Below are positions 1 through 7,257 of a DNA stretch of 27,239 nt, in pieces. The position numbers and the translations under genes were made by a program. The stretch comes from CAZYBC01 sp964645645 (GTDB lineage Bacteria > Patescibacteriota > Microgenomatia > UBA1400 > PJMF01), in assembly GCA_964645645.1 (NCBI GenBank), contig CAZYBC010000015.1:1-27239 (forward strand), written 5' to 3'. The notes under the pieces were generated by a model. That model was not told where the DNA came from, searched no databases, and was given only the letters and a program-made list of their open reading frames with translations. Every line of letters begins with the position of its first letter. Position 1 is the stretch's first letter.

Positions 1-1
1 A

Positions 2-50
2 AAAGGGGACATTTCTACTTTGCAGAAAGGGGACATTTTAGCTTTGCGCT
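2..50. repeat. Two tandem copies of a GGGGACATTT unit, possible insertion-sequence end
   Basis: The segment AAAGGGGACATTT occurs at 2-13 and again at 26-38, each followed by a pyrimidine-rich stretch and CTTTGC, giving a period of about 24 bp. Short repeated GGGGACATTT/CTTTGC units are what one sees at the ends of some integrase-type insertion sequences, so the window may start just inside or beside such an element. No transposase is visible here. A weaker match, AAGGGACATTTT, lies near the far end of the window at about 27190. The insertion-sequence reading is inference. Confidence 0.35.
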
Positions 51-91
51 AACAATTTTCTTACACTCATTTCTGAAATTAAAATAAATGT

Positions 92-106
92 TATTATAAC
101 ATCATG
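92..106 (+). promoter_or_regulatory. -10 box immediately before nnrD start
   Basis: TATTAT (92-97) ends 6 nt before the ATG at 104, so transcription would begin at or next to the start codon. There is no Shine-Dalgarno sequence. No convincing -35 box is visible. Confidence 0.4.
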
Positions 107-976
107 ACTAAACCTGCTTTTTTAATCAAAGCACTCCAACAAATTAAACTTCCTTTACCAGATTCACATAAAGGTCAGAATGGTAAACTTTTAATTATTG
201 GAGGCTCCAATCTTTTTCATGCTGCTAGCAAATGGAGTTTAGACGTTGCTAGTAAATTTGTGGACATGATTTTTTATAGTAGTGTCCCTAGCAATAATCA
301 ATTAATTAAAGAAGCAAAGCAAAATTTCTGGAATGGGATTGTTGTTGAGCGGGAAAATTTACTTGATTACATTACAGAAGCAGATTGTATTTTGATAGGC
401 CCTGGCATGGAAAGGCAAACTTTAACTGAGGCTGAGCTTACAAGCAGTATTGTCCCAGTAGAAGCTTTAACTCCTCAAGATTGGCAGACTAATACTGCCA
501 AAATTATTAATAGCCTTTTGGCCGCTTTCCCTCATAAAAAATGGGTGATTGATGCCGGTGCATTGCAAATGGTTTTGCCGCAACTGTTAACACCCAGTTG
601 TATTATTACTCCACATCACCAAGAGTTAACCCTCATTGAACAAAAAATGCTAAAACAAAATTTAGATGCTCCCCCAGTTATAACTTTATTAAAAGGCAAA
701 ATTGATCAAGTCATTACTCCTGACCAAACTTACCAAATTGAAGGTGGCAATGCTGGGATGACTAAAGGTGGTACTGGTGATGTGTTAGCTGGTTTGGTAG
801 CTGGTTTATATGCCACTAATGATGCTTTAAACAGTTGTTTAGTCGCCAGTTATATTAATAAACAAGCCGGCGACTATTTATATAGTACAGTTGGCCCATT
901 TTTTAATGCTAGCGATTTAGTGCAAGCAATTCCTCAAACTTTATGGCGGGAAATGCAAACAGTGCCAAAAAATTAA
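104..976 (+). CDS. nnrD: ADP/ATP-dependent NAD(P)H-hydrate dehydratase (YjeF C-terminal/carbohydrate kinase-like)
   Basis: The protein (290 aa) belongs to the ribokinase-like fold that dehydrates damaged NAD(P)H hydrates back to NAD(P)H in the cytoplasm. Visible family marks are GQNGKLLIIGG (residues 24-34), WVIDAGAL around D150 where the family has a DADAL motif, ITPHHQEL (168-175) matching the family's TPHxxE, and GMTKGGTGDVLAGL (218-231), the anion-hole and catalytic Asp motif. Length is normal for a stand-alone NnrD; the N-terminal epimerase domain (NnrE) is absent. It is convergent with recF, with a 44-nt gap. A -10-like hexamer lies just before the ATG. Activity is inferred from motifs only. 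Confidence 0.82.
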   Translation: MTKPAFLIKALQQIKLPLPDSHKGQNGKLLIIGGSNLFHAASKWSLDVASKFVDMIFYSSVPSNNQLIKEAKQNFWNGIVVERENLLDYITEADCILIGPGMERQTLTEAELTSSIVPVEALTPQDWQTNTAKIINSLLAAFPHKKWVIDAGALQMVLPQLLTPSCIITPHHQELTLIEQKMLKQNLDAPPVITLLKGKIDQVITPDQTYQIEGGNAGMTKGGTGDVLAGLVAGLYATNDALNSCLVASYINKQAGDYLYSTVGPFFNASDLVQAIPQTLWREMQTVPKN

Positions 977-1020
977 TTCTAAAAAATTCTGCTCCAAGCT
1001 CCAAATTACCCACTTACCCG

Positions 1021-2133
1021 CTACTTTTGATTTAAATAATAAATTTGTCTTTGCAGTAAATTCTCCCCTAGAACGGTCTTTAGTAATTCTTCATGAGTGG
1101 TGGTAATAAAAGTTTGATGTTGCTTAATAATGGGCAAAATCAACTGACAAACTTGTTCATCTAACTCAGAAAAAATATCATCTAATAGTAGTACTGGCTG
1201 TTGATGTTGCTGCTGAGCCAAAAACGCTAAGGAACAAACCTTTAGCCATAACACTGCCATGCGTTGTTGCCCTCGGGAGCCATAAATGGCCACATCCCGA
1301 TTGCCAATCTTATCGAAGTTAACAATAAAATCATCTTTTTGCGGCCCAATTAAACTATGACCAGCCGCTATTGCTCTGGGTTGGTATTGGGCTAATCTTT
1401 CTTGAGAGATAATACTGGGCAAATAAACTGCCTGAAAATTAAAGGGAAAACTTACCGTCTGACAAAATTGTAAGAATTGTTGACGTAAATCTTGCAATTT
1501 TAAGCCATGTTTAAGCAAAGTTAAATTCCAATAAGTTAAAGTTGATTCTGGCACCTGTCGATCTTTAATCTGTAACAATAATTTATTAAACCGGCGCAAA
1601 GCTTGCTCATAAACTGATAACGAATGTTGATATTCAGGATCTATCTGACTTAGGACCTCATCTAAAAAGGCCCGCCGTCTAGTTGGTGAACCTTCCACTA
1701 AACGCATATCCTCCGGACGAAAAATCACAGCGGTAAGATTCCCCAAAAAAAACTTTCGGCTTCGTTTAAGGTCATTCACTCTAAATAATAATTTGGAAGT
1801 TCGCTGGCCTTGAATTTGCCCCGGGTTAATCAATAAATTAAGTTTTAATTCATCTAGACCAGCTAAATTTTCAGGTGTATTTAGGGTAGAATTTGTTTCT
1901 TCTGACTCAACTAAAACTGCCTCCAAACGAGCATAAGCTTGATCGAAGCTAATCATTTCTTCAGCTTTACCAGCTCGAAAACTTTTACCCGTAGCAAATA
2001 ACATTATTGCTTCCAAAATTGAAGTTTTACCCACGCCATTATCACCCACAACTACAGTCACCGCTTGATTAAAATCAAACTTTTGTTGGGCAAAATTTCT
2101 GAAATTTTCTAAAGCTAAAGATTTGAGATACAT
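1021..2133 (-). CDS. recF: DNA replication and repair protein RecF
   Basis: RecF is an SMC-like ATPase that helps load RecA at single-strand gaps. The protein (370 aa, usual length) starts MYLKSLALENFRNF, the canonical RecF opening. It has a Walker A at residues 30-38 (GDNGVGKTS), an ABC-type signature SRGQQR, and a Walker B with D-loop (VLLLDDIFSELD). A TACAAT hexamer (2141-2146) ends 7 nt before the ATG and there is no Shine-Dalgarno, which suggests a leaderless transcript. No dnaA, dnaN or gyrB is adjacent, so this is not the classical origin arrangement. Confidence 0.93.
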   Translation of the reverse strand: MYLKSLALENFRNFAQQKFDFNQAVTVVVGDNGVGKTSILEAIMLFATGKSFRAGKAEEMISFDQAYARLEAVLVESEETNSTLNTPENLAGLDELKLNLLINPGQIQGQRTSKLLFRVNDLKRSRKFFLGNLTAVIFRPEDMRLVEGSPTRRRAFLDEVLSQIDPEYQHSLSVYEQALRRFNKLLLQIKDRQVPESTLTYWNLTLLKHGLKLQDLRQQFLQFCQTVSFPFNFQAVYLPSIISQERLAQYQPRAIAAGHSLIGPQKDDFIVNFDKIGNRDVAIYGSRGQQRMAVLWLKVCSLAFLAQQQHQQPVLLLDDIFSELDEQVCQLILPIIKQHQTFITTTHEELLKTVLGENLLQRQIYYLNQK

Positions 2134-2146
2134 TGAATCTATTGTA
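2134..2146 (-). promoter_or_regulatory. Leaderless-type -10 box of recF
   Basis: Read on the minus strand, TACAAT (2141-2146) is followed by 7 nt and then ATG at 2133. The start site would fall on the A of the ATG. The -35 region is weak. Confidence 0.5.
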
Positions 2147-2281
2147 CCAGGTGGTTGCTAGGTTAAAACTTTGGCTACAAATTTAAAATTGTCAGATTAA
2201 TTGTAAGGAAGGTGAGTAAAATCATAATTAAGGATTTTTTACTTTACTTTTATTTAAACGGAGTCTATAAAAGAAAAAAAT

Positions 2282-3283
2282 ATGTCTAATCAATTAATTC
2301 AAAACTCGAAATTTATCCTTTACACATCTCAAAATGGTGAAGTAAAACTAAATGTATATATTCAAGATGAAACATTGTGGCTAACACAAAAAATGATGGC
2401 TGAATTGTTTGGAGTTAATGTAAAAACAATTAATGAACATCTTCAAAACATATTTAAAACTAATGAATTAGTAGAAAATTCAGTTATCCGGAAAATCCGG
2501 ATAGCTGCAACAGACAAAAAATTATACCTTACTAACTTTTATAATCTTGATGCCATTATATCTGTTGGCTACAGAGTTAATTCCCATCAAGCCACTCAAT
2601 TTAGAATTTGGGCTACCAAAGTACTTAAAGATTACATCTTAAAAGGTTTTGTTTTAGATGATGAACGTCTAAAGCAAGGTAAAAAATTAATTAATCATGA
2701 TTATTTTCAAGAATTACTTGATAGAGTTCGTTCTATTAGAACTAGTGAAAGAAGGATCTATCAACAAATTACAGATATCTTTGCAGAATGTAGTACTGAC
2801 TATAATCCACATTCTCAAACGACTAAAGATTTTTTTGCTATAGTCCAAAATAAGTTTCATTACGCAATCACTGGTTTTACTGCTGCAGAAATAATTAATA
2901 AAAAAGTAAATTATCAACAAAATCATATGGGTTTAAAAACTTGGAAAAATGCTCCTGCTGGAAGAATATTATCTTCTGACGTAACCATTGCTAAAAATTA
3001 TTTATCAGAAAAACAAATAAAAAAACTTGAACGAACAATAAATGGATTTTTTGATTATATTGAAAATTTAATCGAGAATAAAAGAGATTTCACTATGAAA
3101 GAATTTGTTGAAAGTGTAAATAAATTTCTTACTTTTAATGAATACAAAACCTTGAAAAATAAAGGGACTATTTCAAAAAAACTTGCTGATCAAAAGGCTT
3201 TAGCCGAATATCAAAAATTTAATAAAACTCAACCTATTGAATCTGATTTCGATAAAATGATTAAAAAATTAAACTCTAAATAA
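2282..3283 (+). CDS. RhuM-family (virulence RhuM) protein
   Basis: The protein (333 aa) matches the RhuM family, named after a Salmonella pathogenicity-island gene and widespread in phages and genomic islands. The typical N-terminal block is present: QDETLWLTQKMMAELFGV, a helix-turn-helix-like region with TINEHLQNIF, then NLDAIISVGYRVNS and FRIWATKVLKDYI. The C-terminal half is helical and Lys-rich (residues 150-333). Its biochemical role is not established. The gene is visibly more AT-rich than recF or the pilin genes and sits alone between conserved blocks, which fits horizontal gain. TATAAA (2266-2271) lies 10 nt before the ATG. It is convergent with the 122-aa membrane protein, with a 17-nt gap. 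Confidence 0.85.
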   Translation: MSNQLIQNSKFILYTSQNGEVKLNVYIQDETLWLTQKMMAELFGVNVKTINEHLQNIFKTNELVENSVIRKIRIAATDKKLYLTNFYNLDAIISVGYRVNSHQATQFRIWATKVLKDYILKGFVLDDERLKQGKKLINHDYFQELLDRVRSIRTSERRIYQQITDIFAECSTDYNPHSQTTKDFFAIVQNKFHYAITGFTAAEIINKKVNYQQNHMGLKTWKNAPAGRILSSDVTIAKNYLSEKQIKKLERTINGFFDYIENLIENKRDFTMKEFVESVNKFLTFNEYKTLKNKGTISKKLADQKALAEYQKFNKTQPIESDFDKMIKKLNSK

Positions 3284-3300
3284 ATTTATCTAAAATCGCG

Positions 3301-3669
3301 CTACTTCCTCCACGCCTTATAAAACCTAAACAGTAAATAAATTAACATGATCTGCCACAGCCAACAAAACAAATGAATCCATTTAGCCAGCAAAGAAAAA
3401 ACTACTGCCAAAAATCCTAGTTTAAAAATTCCTGGCAAAAAAATGATCAATAATACTCTCAAACCAAAACGCCAAAATAATAAAGCCAATAAATATAAAA
3501 CTCCTGGTAAAAAAGTCATCCAAACAAAAACTTTTTCTCTCACTAAAGATTGCATTGTCTGATAAGGATGAAAAAGTAAACCTTGGGCAATCTGAAAAAT
3601 AGAATAACAAAAAGAAAAAAAATTAGCCAAAAAAGAATGCGATTGAGAAAATGTATTTTGTTTTAGCAT
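3301..3669 (-). CDS. Small polytopic membrane protein of unknown function
   Basis: The protein (122 aa) is not recognised. It begins with a short hydrophilic stretch, then FHPYQTMQSLVREK, followed by about three hydrophobic spans (roughly residues 45-65, 68-92 and 95-118) and ends KAWRK, which favours a cytoplasmic C-terminus. It is the third gene of the minus-strand set sigma factor, 64-aa membrane protein, this gene; the gap to the 64-aa gene is 57 nt. Position suggests a link to sigma control or to the surface apparatus encoded divergently. The HPxxT..LVREK segment loosely recalls the juxtamembrane part of Yip1-like proteins, but this is weak. Confidence 0.6.
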   Translation of the reverse strand: MLKQNTFSQSHSFLANFFSFCYSIFQIAQGLLFHPYQTMQSLVREKVFVWMTFLPGVLYLLALLFWRFGLRVLLIIFLPGIFKLGFLAVVFSLLAKWIHLFCWLWQIMLIYLLFRFYKAWRK

Positions 3670-3726
3670 TTTTAATATTTGTCTAAATTTATCTTACGAT
3701 AAAAAAACTCTCCAACAGCCTCAAAT

Positions 3727-3921
3727 TTATAAACATAATTGCCACACTAACGCTCCAAGCAAAGATAATAACAATAAAACTTGCCAACTGTGAGTAGCCA
3801 CCAAACTTGCTAAACCACTCAATTGCTTAGGCAAAATTTGTCGCTCTTCTAATTTAGCTTGAGCTTGAGCTTCTTGCTGTAATTTAGCTAAAAATTGTTG
3901 ACTGTCTAGTTGTTTAGTCAT
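3727..3921 (-). CDS. 64-aa single-span membrane protein, candidate anti-sigma partner
   Basis: The protein has a soluble helical N-terminus (residues 1-44, Gln/Ala/Leu-rich, with charged pairs) and one C-terminal hydrophobic span (about 45-63). Its ATG lies inside the last codons of the sigma-factor gene (8-nt overlap), so the two are translationally coupled. Many ECF sigma factors are followed by an anti-sigma with exactly this layout: a cytoplasmic sigma-binding segment plus a membrane anchor. It is much shorter than zinc-binding anti-sigmas and has no HxxxCxxC motif, so it would be a new minimal type. The function is inferred from position and topology only. Confidence 0.55.
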   Translation of the reverse strand: MTKQLDSQQFLAKLQQEAQAQAKLEERQILPKQLSGLASLVATHSWQVLLLLSLLGALVWQLCL

Positions 3922-4477
3922 TACTCAAATTAAATTCCAAAGCATATAAATTGCGGAATTCTTGACGTGCTCTGAACAAATCAGATTCAACTGATTTTAC
4001 CGTTTTACCCATCCTTTTGGCAATATCTTTTACTTTTTTTTGATCAACATACTTAAGCAGTAACAATTCTCTTTTTTCTTTTGCTAACTTATTAAGCACT
4101 AAGCGAACTTTTTGACTAACCTCGTGAGAATCTTCCAAAGGCAGATTTAATAAAAAATCACCCATCGGCAAAGTGCGAATGGCCTTCTTGGCATACAGCT
4201 TGCGATAATAGTCAGCAATTTCATGATATAAAATACTTTTAATCCAAGTAGAAAAAGAAGATTTTCCTTGAAAAGTTTGGATATTTCTTAAGCAGTTGAT
4301 AAAAGTTTCTTGAACTAATTCTTCAGCATCTTTACTATTTTGTGCTTTTTTAAGCGCCAACGAAAGTAATTGGTCATGATAAGTTCTAAACCAATATTCA
4401 ATTGCTGTCTGTTGCCCTTGCTTAACAGCCCGCACCAACTCTTGATCAGTGGCGTATTTATTATTTGTGATATGCAT
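3914..4477 (-). CDS. ECF-type RNA polymerase sigma factor (sigma-70 family)
   Basis: The protein (187 aa) has a sigma-2 domain (about residues 25-90: YWFRTYHDQLLSLALKKA, then DAEELVQETFINCLRNI and FSTWIKSILYHEIADYYRK) and a sigma-4 domain (about 125-180) with the helix-turn-helix VKDIAKRMGKTVKSVESDLFRARQEF. The lack of regions 1 and 3 and the length fit group 4 (ECF) sigma factors. It reads away from the seven-gene pilin block across a 95-nt divergent spacer and overlaps the 64-aa membrane protein gene. TTTTCCGACTAA, on the minus strand at 4516-4505, could be part of an ECF-type promoter (see the shared-motif finding). Its target genes are not known. Confidence 0.88.
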   Translation of the reverse strand: MHITNNKYATDQELVRAVKQGQQTAIEYWFRTYHDQLLSLALKKAQNSKDAEELVQETFINCLRNIQTFQGKSSFSTWIKSILYHEIADYYRKLYAKKAIRTLPMGDFLLNLPLEDSHEVSQKVRLVLNKLAKEKRELLLLKYVDQKKVKDIAKRMGKTVKSVESDLFRARQEFRNLYALEFNLSND

Positions 4478-4553
4478 AAATATAGTTTTAACTTGAACAA
4501 AAAATTAGTCGGAAAAGATTAGTAAAAAAACTTAAGACATCTTTTCTGCTACC

Positions 4554-4572
4554 TGCTATAATAACACGTAAG
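4554..4572 (+). promoter_or_regulatory. Extended -10 promoter of the pilin block
   Basis: TGCTATAAT (4554-4562) is an extended -10 element ending 10 nt before the ATG at 4573, which predicts a 5' leader of only about 3-4 nt. A weak -35-like TTAAGA lies at 4532-4537. The element is a housekeeping-type -10, so the adjacent ECF sigma need not drive it. Confidence 0.55.
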
Positions 4573-4935
4573 ATGAAATTTTTGTCTTTTTTTAAATTCG
4601 CCAAACCAGTTTTTGCCGCTTGTGAGCCAGGCAAGGAAGGTTTAAACCTCTCAGAATGTCTTACTTTATCAGATAACTCCAAAGTCAGTGACAAATACGA
4701 CAGTTTAGGTACAGTCGTCAATTTGCTGGTAGATAACTTAATGGTGATTGCCGGCCTTTTGTTATTTGTCTTTGTAATTGCGGCTGGGTTTAGTTTTCTC
4801 TCCAGCGATAAAAAAGGCAAAGATCAAGCCCGCGATATTGCTCAAGGCGCGGTGATTGGCTTTATTGTCATGTTTGCGGCCTATTGGATTGTGCAAATTA
4901 TTGCTAAACTGACCGGAGCTGATATTAGATTATAA
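4573..4935 (+). CDS. VirB2/TrbC-like two-span pilin-like protein 1
   Basis: The protein (120 aa) begins with a short signal-like stretch (KFAKPVFAAC), then a polar segment and two hydrophobic spans (about residues 58-78 and 94-112). Between them lies the family loop LSSDKKGKDQARDIAQGAVIG. The same span-loop-span module occurs in eight other proteins of this window. VirB2/TrbC proteins are the major pilins of conjugation-type secretion systems; assignment to that superfamily is by topology and loop pattern. It is the first gene of the plus-strand pilin block, divergent from the sigma factor. This copy has the most diverged core: GG-D is replaced by SSDKKGK. Function is inferred. Confidence 0.7.
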   Translation: MKFLSFFKFAKPVFAACEPGKEGLNLSECLTLSDNSKVSDKYDSLGTVVNLLVDNLMVIAGLLLFVFVIAAGFSFLSSDKKGKDQARDIAQGAVIGFIVMFAAYWIVQIIAKLTGADIRL

Positions 4936-4941
4936 ACTTGA

Positions 4942-4954
4942 TATAATAACCACA
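4942..4954 (+). promoter_or_regulatory. Leaderless-type -10 box of pilin-like gene 2
   Basis: TATAAT (4942-4947), preceded by TGA, ends 7 nt before the ATG at 4955. No Shine-Dalgarno is present, so the second gene of the block can start its own leaderless mRNA. Confidence 0.55.
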
Positions 4955-5443
4955 ATGAAAAAACTTTTTGGTCTATTAAACAAAAAATCAAACCACAAAA
5001 ATTTATCAATTTATTATTTAATTTTCAATCTTTTTTTTATTCTAAGCTTAGCTTTTAACTTTATAACCAGTCCACAAATAATTTCTGCTCAAACAACTAA
5101 CGATATTATCGGTAAAATTACGGCTCCTCAAGGTGTAGAACAAATCAACAAACAGACCGGCCAAGAAGGTGGCATCGGTATCGTTATTTTCATGGCCAAT
5201 GTGATTAGGTTAATTACTGTGATAGCTGGTATTTGGACCATGTTTAACTTTGTCTTAGCTGGCTGGGGTTACTTAACCACCGAAGGCAGCAAAGCTCATG
5301 AACAAGCCACCAGTAAAATGATTAATAGCGCCATTGGTTTAATTATCATTGCTGCTTCTTATACCATTGCTGGCTTAATCGGCTTACTCATTTTTGGTAG
5401 AGCTGATTTTATTCTTAAACCTACTTTTGAAGGAATTTTATAA
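4955..5443 (+). CDS. VirB2/TrbC-like two-span pilin-like protein 2
   Basis: The protein (162 aa) has a basic N-terminus (MKKLFGLLNKKSNHKN), a long hydrophobic signal segment ending IISAQTT (cleavage predicted after SAQ or SA near residue 46), a polar stretch, and two spans (about residues 85-108 and 126-147). The loop GWGYLTTEGSKAHEQATSKMINSAIGL is the family core, with Ala-Thr in place of the usual Ala-Arg. It lies 19 nt after gene 1 and has its own -10 box. It is probably a structural membrane or pilus subunit. A role as a pilin rather than another two-span component cannot be settled from sequence. Confidence 0.7.
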   Translation: MKKLFGLLNKKSNHKNLSIYYLIFNLFFILSLAFNFITSPQIISAQTTNDIIGKITAPQGVEQINKQTGQEGGIGIVIFMANVIRLITVIAGIWTMFNFVLAGWGYLTTEGSKAHEQATSKMINSAIGLIIIAASYTIAGLIGLLIFGRADFILKPTFEGIL

Positions 5444-5456
5444 GGAATTAAATATG
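5441..5456 (+). promoter_or_regulatory. Ribosome-binding site deciding the start of pilin-like gene 3
   Basis: TAAGGA (5441-5446) precedes the ATG at 5454 by 7 nt. An upstream in-frame GTG at 5394 would add 20 residues, but that stretch lies inside the preceding gene and has no better site. The 5454 start is chosen. Confidence 0.6.
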
Positions 5457-5837
5457 TTACCAACTCTTATCGCCGAAAATATTAAACTAGAAGGTTTTCA
5501 AAAATTAGAAGATTTAACTCCATATAATACCAACGCTGCTAAAGAGAAAACCGTTTTAGACCTTTTAGAAAAATTTTTATCCAACTTAATTGGCTTTATT
5601 ACAGTTTTAGCCACCTTATTCTTTTTAGTTCAAACCTTTATCGCTGCTTTTAGTTGGGTCACTGCTGGTGGAGATAGCAAAAAAGTAGAAACAGCTAGAA
5701 ATAAAATGATGCAAGGTGTACTTGGCTTAGTAATTATTGTTGCCGCCTACAGCATGTTAGAAATCTTAGGAAAACTTATTGGTATCGACATCTTAGATGT
5801 CAAAGGCATGCTCAATTCAGTTATTCCTACCTACTAA
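5454..5837 (+). CDS. VirB2/TrbC-like two-span pilin-like protein 3
   Basis: The protein (127 aa from the ATG at 5454) has no cleavable signal peptide. A polar 40-residue N-terminus (MLPTLIAENIKLEGFQKLED) precedes spans at about residues 43-66 and 86-105, with the family loop FSWVTAGGDSKKVETARNKMMQGVLGL. The C-terminus is short (DVKGMLNSVIPTY). It starts 10 nt after gene 2 ends and is probably co-transcribed. Absence of a signal sequence, unlike genes 2, 4, 6 and 7, hints that different family members insert or are processed differently. Function is inferred from the family. Confidence 0.7.
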   Translation: MLPTLIAENIKLEGFQKLEDLTPYNTNAAKEKTVLDLLEKFLSNLIGFITVLATLFFLVQTFIAAFSWVTAGGDSKKVETARNKMMQGVLGLVIIVAAYSMLEILGKLIGIDILDVKGMLNSVIPTY

Positions 5838-5850
5838 ATAGAAAAAACTT

Positions 5851-6363
5851 ATGCTGAAAAAACTAACAACCAACTTAACCATCGTCACTAGCAGTTTAAC
5901 TTTATTTCTATTTAATCCTAAAATTGCTCTAGCCGTTGTAGAAAATCCGGTTACTGGTAAGTTAGGTCAATCTTCACCTGGCGAAACTGGCTCAAATTTC
6001 TTCAACTACTTTTTTATGCTTTGGCAAGGTGGTTTAGTTGTTTTAGGCATGTATATCATGGGTGCTTTTGAATGGATTACCAGCGGTTCTGATCCTAAAG
6101 GAGCTGAAAAAGGTCGCACTAGAATTACTAATGCCACCATTGGTTTAATTATTTTAGTCAGTCTTTTCACCATTATTAGTTTTGTCAACAATTTACTATT
6201 TGGCAAAGAATTTAATATTTTAAAGATTAATTTGCCTACTGCTGATAGTGTTAATCAAGTTAACACAAAAGACCCAGATACTGGCCTAAAATCTAATTCA
6301 ACTAATAGTCTTAATTCTGGAGACAGCAACTCCGATGGTAGACTTAACTCTGTAAGCAAATAA
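5851..6363 (+). CDS. VirB2/TrbC-like two-span pilin-like protein 4 with Ser/Asn-rich tail
   Basis: The protein (170 aa) has a clear signal peptide (MLKKLTTNLTIV..., predicted cleavage near ALAVVENP), spans at about residues 52-72 and 92-112, and the family loop FEWITSGSDPKGAEKGRTRITNATIGL. It differs from its neighbours in a 50-residue polar C-terminal tail rich in Ser, Asn and Asp (TDSV to NSVSK), which would be exposed on the side opposite the loop. It lies 13 nt after gene 3 with no own promoter visible, so it is probably part of the same transcript. Confidence 0.7.
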   Translation: MLKKLTTNLTIVTSSLTLFLFNPKIALAVVENPVTGKLGQSSPGETGSNFFNYFFMLWQGGLVVLGMYIMGAFEWITSGSDPKGAEKGRTRITNATIGLIILVSLFTIISFVNNLLFGKEFNILKINLPTADSVNQVNTKDPDTGLKSNSTNSLNSGDSNSDGRLNSVSK

Positions 6364-6367
6364 ATTT

Positions 6368-6706
6368 ATGTCAAAACAACTCACACAATTAAATTACGAT
6401 CTAAGCAAAATGGCCGCTGACCATGATATTCCTGGAGCCGATGTTGCTAATCCAGAAACTGGTTTTGGTGCTTTAATTAGCAAATACTTAGGTGTAGTTA
6501 TGACTGGGGCAGCTCTATTGTTACTGTTATATCTCGTTTGGGGGTCAATTGAATGGATTACTTCTGAAGGAGATAAAGGTAAATTAGAAAAAGCTAGAAG
6601 CAAAATTACTCAAGCAATCATCGGGATTATTGTTTTAGCCGCTAGCTTAGCTGTCTTTAACTTAGTCCAAAATTTTTTAGGTATCAAAGTTTTATTATTT
6701 AAATAA
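6368..6706 (+). CDS. VirB2/TrbC-like two-span pilin-like protein 5
   Basis: The protein (112 aa, smallest of the set) lacks a signal peptide. The N-terminal 35 residues are polar (MSKQLTQLNYDLSKMAADHD), followed by spans at about residues 40-60 and 82-104 with the loop IEWITSEGDKGKLEKARSKITQAIIGI. Its core is the closest in the window to that of pilin-like protein 6, so these two may be the most recent duplicates. The ATG is 4 nt after the stop of gene 4, so translation is probably coupled. Confidence 0.7.
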   Translation: MSKQLTQLNYDLSKMAADHDIPGADVANPETGFGALISKYLGVVMTGAALLLLLYLVWGSIEWITSEGDKGKLEKARSKITQAIIGIIVLAASLAVFNLVQNFLGIKVLLFK

Positions 6707-6728
6707 AAACTTGTTTAAAAAATAAAAT

Positions 6729-6786
6729 TTGACGCCAGAGAATAAACCTTGATATAATAATAAATATAATAGAAAAAAGGAGAACT
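6729..6786 (+). promoter_or_regulatory. Strong promoter and Shine-Dalgarno of pilin-like gene 6
   Basis: TTGACG (6729-6734) is spaced 18 nt from TATAAT (6753-6758); a second TATAAT lies at 6765-6770. AAAAGGAG (6776-6783) is the best Shine-Dalgarno in the window and sits 4-5 nt before the ATG at 6787. This gene therefore has a conventional leader, unlike most of its neighbours. Confidence 0.7.
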
Positions 6787-7170
6787 ATGACCAAATTTAA
6801 AAAAATTGCTCTTAGTGTAGGTAGCGCCGTTAGCGCTATGCAATTAGCAGCTATGAATGCTTATGCTATTACCCCTATTCAAACAGGCACTGGTTGGTTT
6901 ACAGATATTGGAGTTTTAATTAACTCAGTCTTAAGAGTAGTAATGGTAATTGCTGCTTTATTAGTTTTCATGTATTTAATTTTAGGTGGTATTGAATGGA
7001 TTACTTCTGGTGGCGATAAAGGTAAAACTGAAAAAGCCAGAGAAAAAATTACTGCTGCTATTGTTGGTTTAATCGTTTTAGCTGCTGCTTATGCTATTTT
7101 AACCTTAGTCTTAAAATTCCTTGGCTTTAATAGCCTTGATCAGGTTATTCAAGAAGGAATTAACGGTTAA
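6787..7170 (+). CDS. VirB2/TrbC-like two-span pilin-like protein 6, likely the major subunit
   Basis: The protein (127 aa) has a signal peptide (MTKFKKIALSVGSAVSA..., predicted cleavage after NAYA near residue 27), then spans at about residues 45-67 and 88-110 and the consensus family loop IEWITSGGDKGKTEKAREKITAAIVGL. It is the copy closest to the family consensus. It is the only pilin-like gene with a full -35/-10 promoter, a strong Shine-Dalgarno and its own intrinsic terminator, so it is probably the most highly expressed member. Calling it the major pilin is inference from this expression architecture. Confidence 0.75.
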   Translation: MTKFKKIALSVGSAVSAMQLAAMNAYAITPIQTGTGWFTDIGVLINSVLRVVMVIAALLVFMYLILGGIEWITSGGDKGKTEKAREKITAAIVGLIVLAAAYAILTLVLKFLGFNSLDQVIQEGING

Positions 7171-7192
7171 TTATTCTTATTTTGAATTTATT

Positions 7193-7218
7193 AAAAAGCC
7201 TCCATTAGGAGGCTTTTT
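7193..7218 (+). terminator. Rho-independent terminator after pilin-like gene 6
   Basis: An 11-bp perfect stem (AAAAAGCCTCC at 7193-7203 with GGAGGCTTTTT at 7208-7218) closes a 4-nt ATTA loop and runs into a T tract. It lies 22 nt after the stop of gene 6. Confidence 0.9.
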
Positions 7219-7230
7219 TAATGTTAAAAT

Positions 7231-7257
7231 GATATAATCAATCCAGAAAAAAGACTT
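7231..7257 (+). promoter_or_regulatory. Extended -10 promoter of pilin-like gene 7
   Basis: TGATATAAT has its hexamer at 7233-7238, right after the terminator. It lies 19 nt before the ATG at 7258, so this gene would have a leader of about 12 nt. Confidence 0.5.

Noticed and set aside
1021..2133. Replication origin beside recF
   Set aside because: No dnaA, dnaN or gyrB is present, and no cluster of DnaA boxes was seen.
4573..4640. Lipoprotein signal in pilin-like protein 1 (VFAAC)
   Set aside because: The position that should be Leu in a lipobox is Phe and the hydrophobic stretch is very short, so a lipid anchor is not well supported.
5394..5453. Upstream start of pilin-like gene 3 at 5394
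   Set aside because: It lies inside the previous gene; the ATG at 5454 has a TAAGGA site at good spacing.
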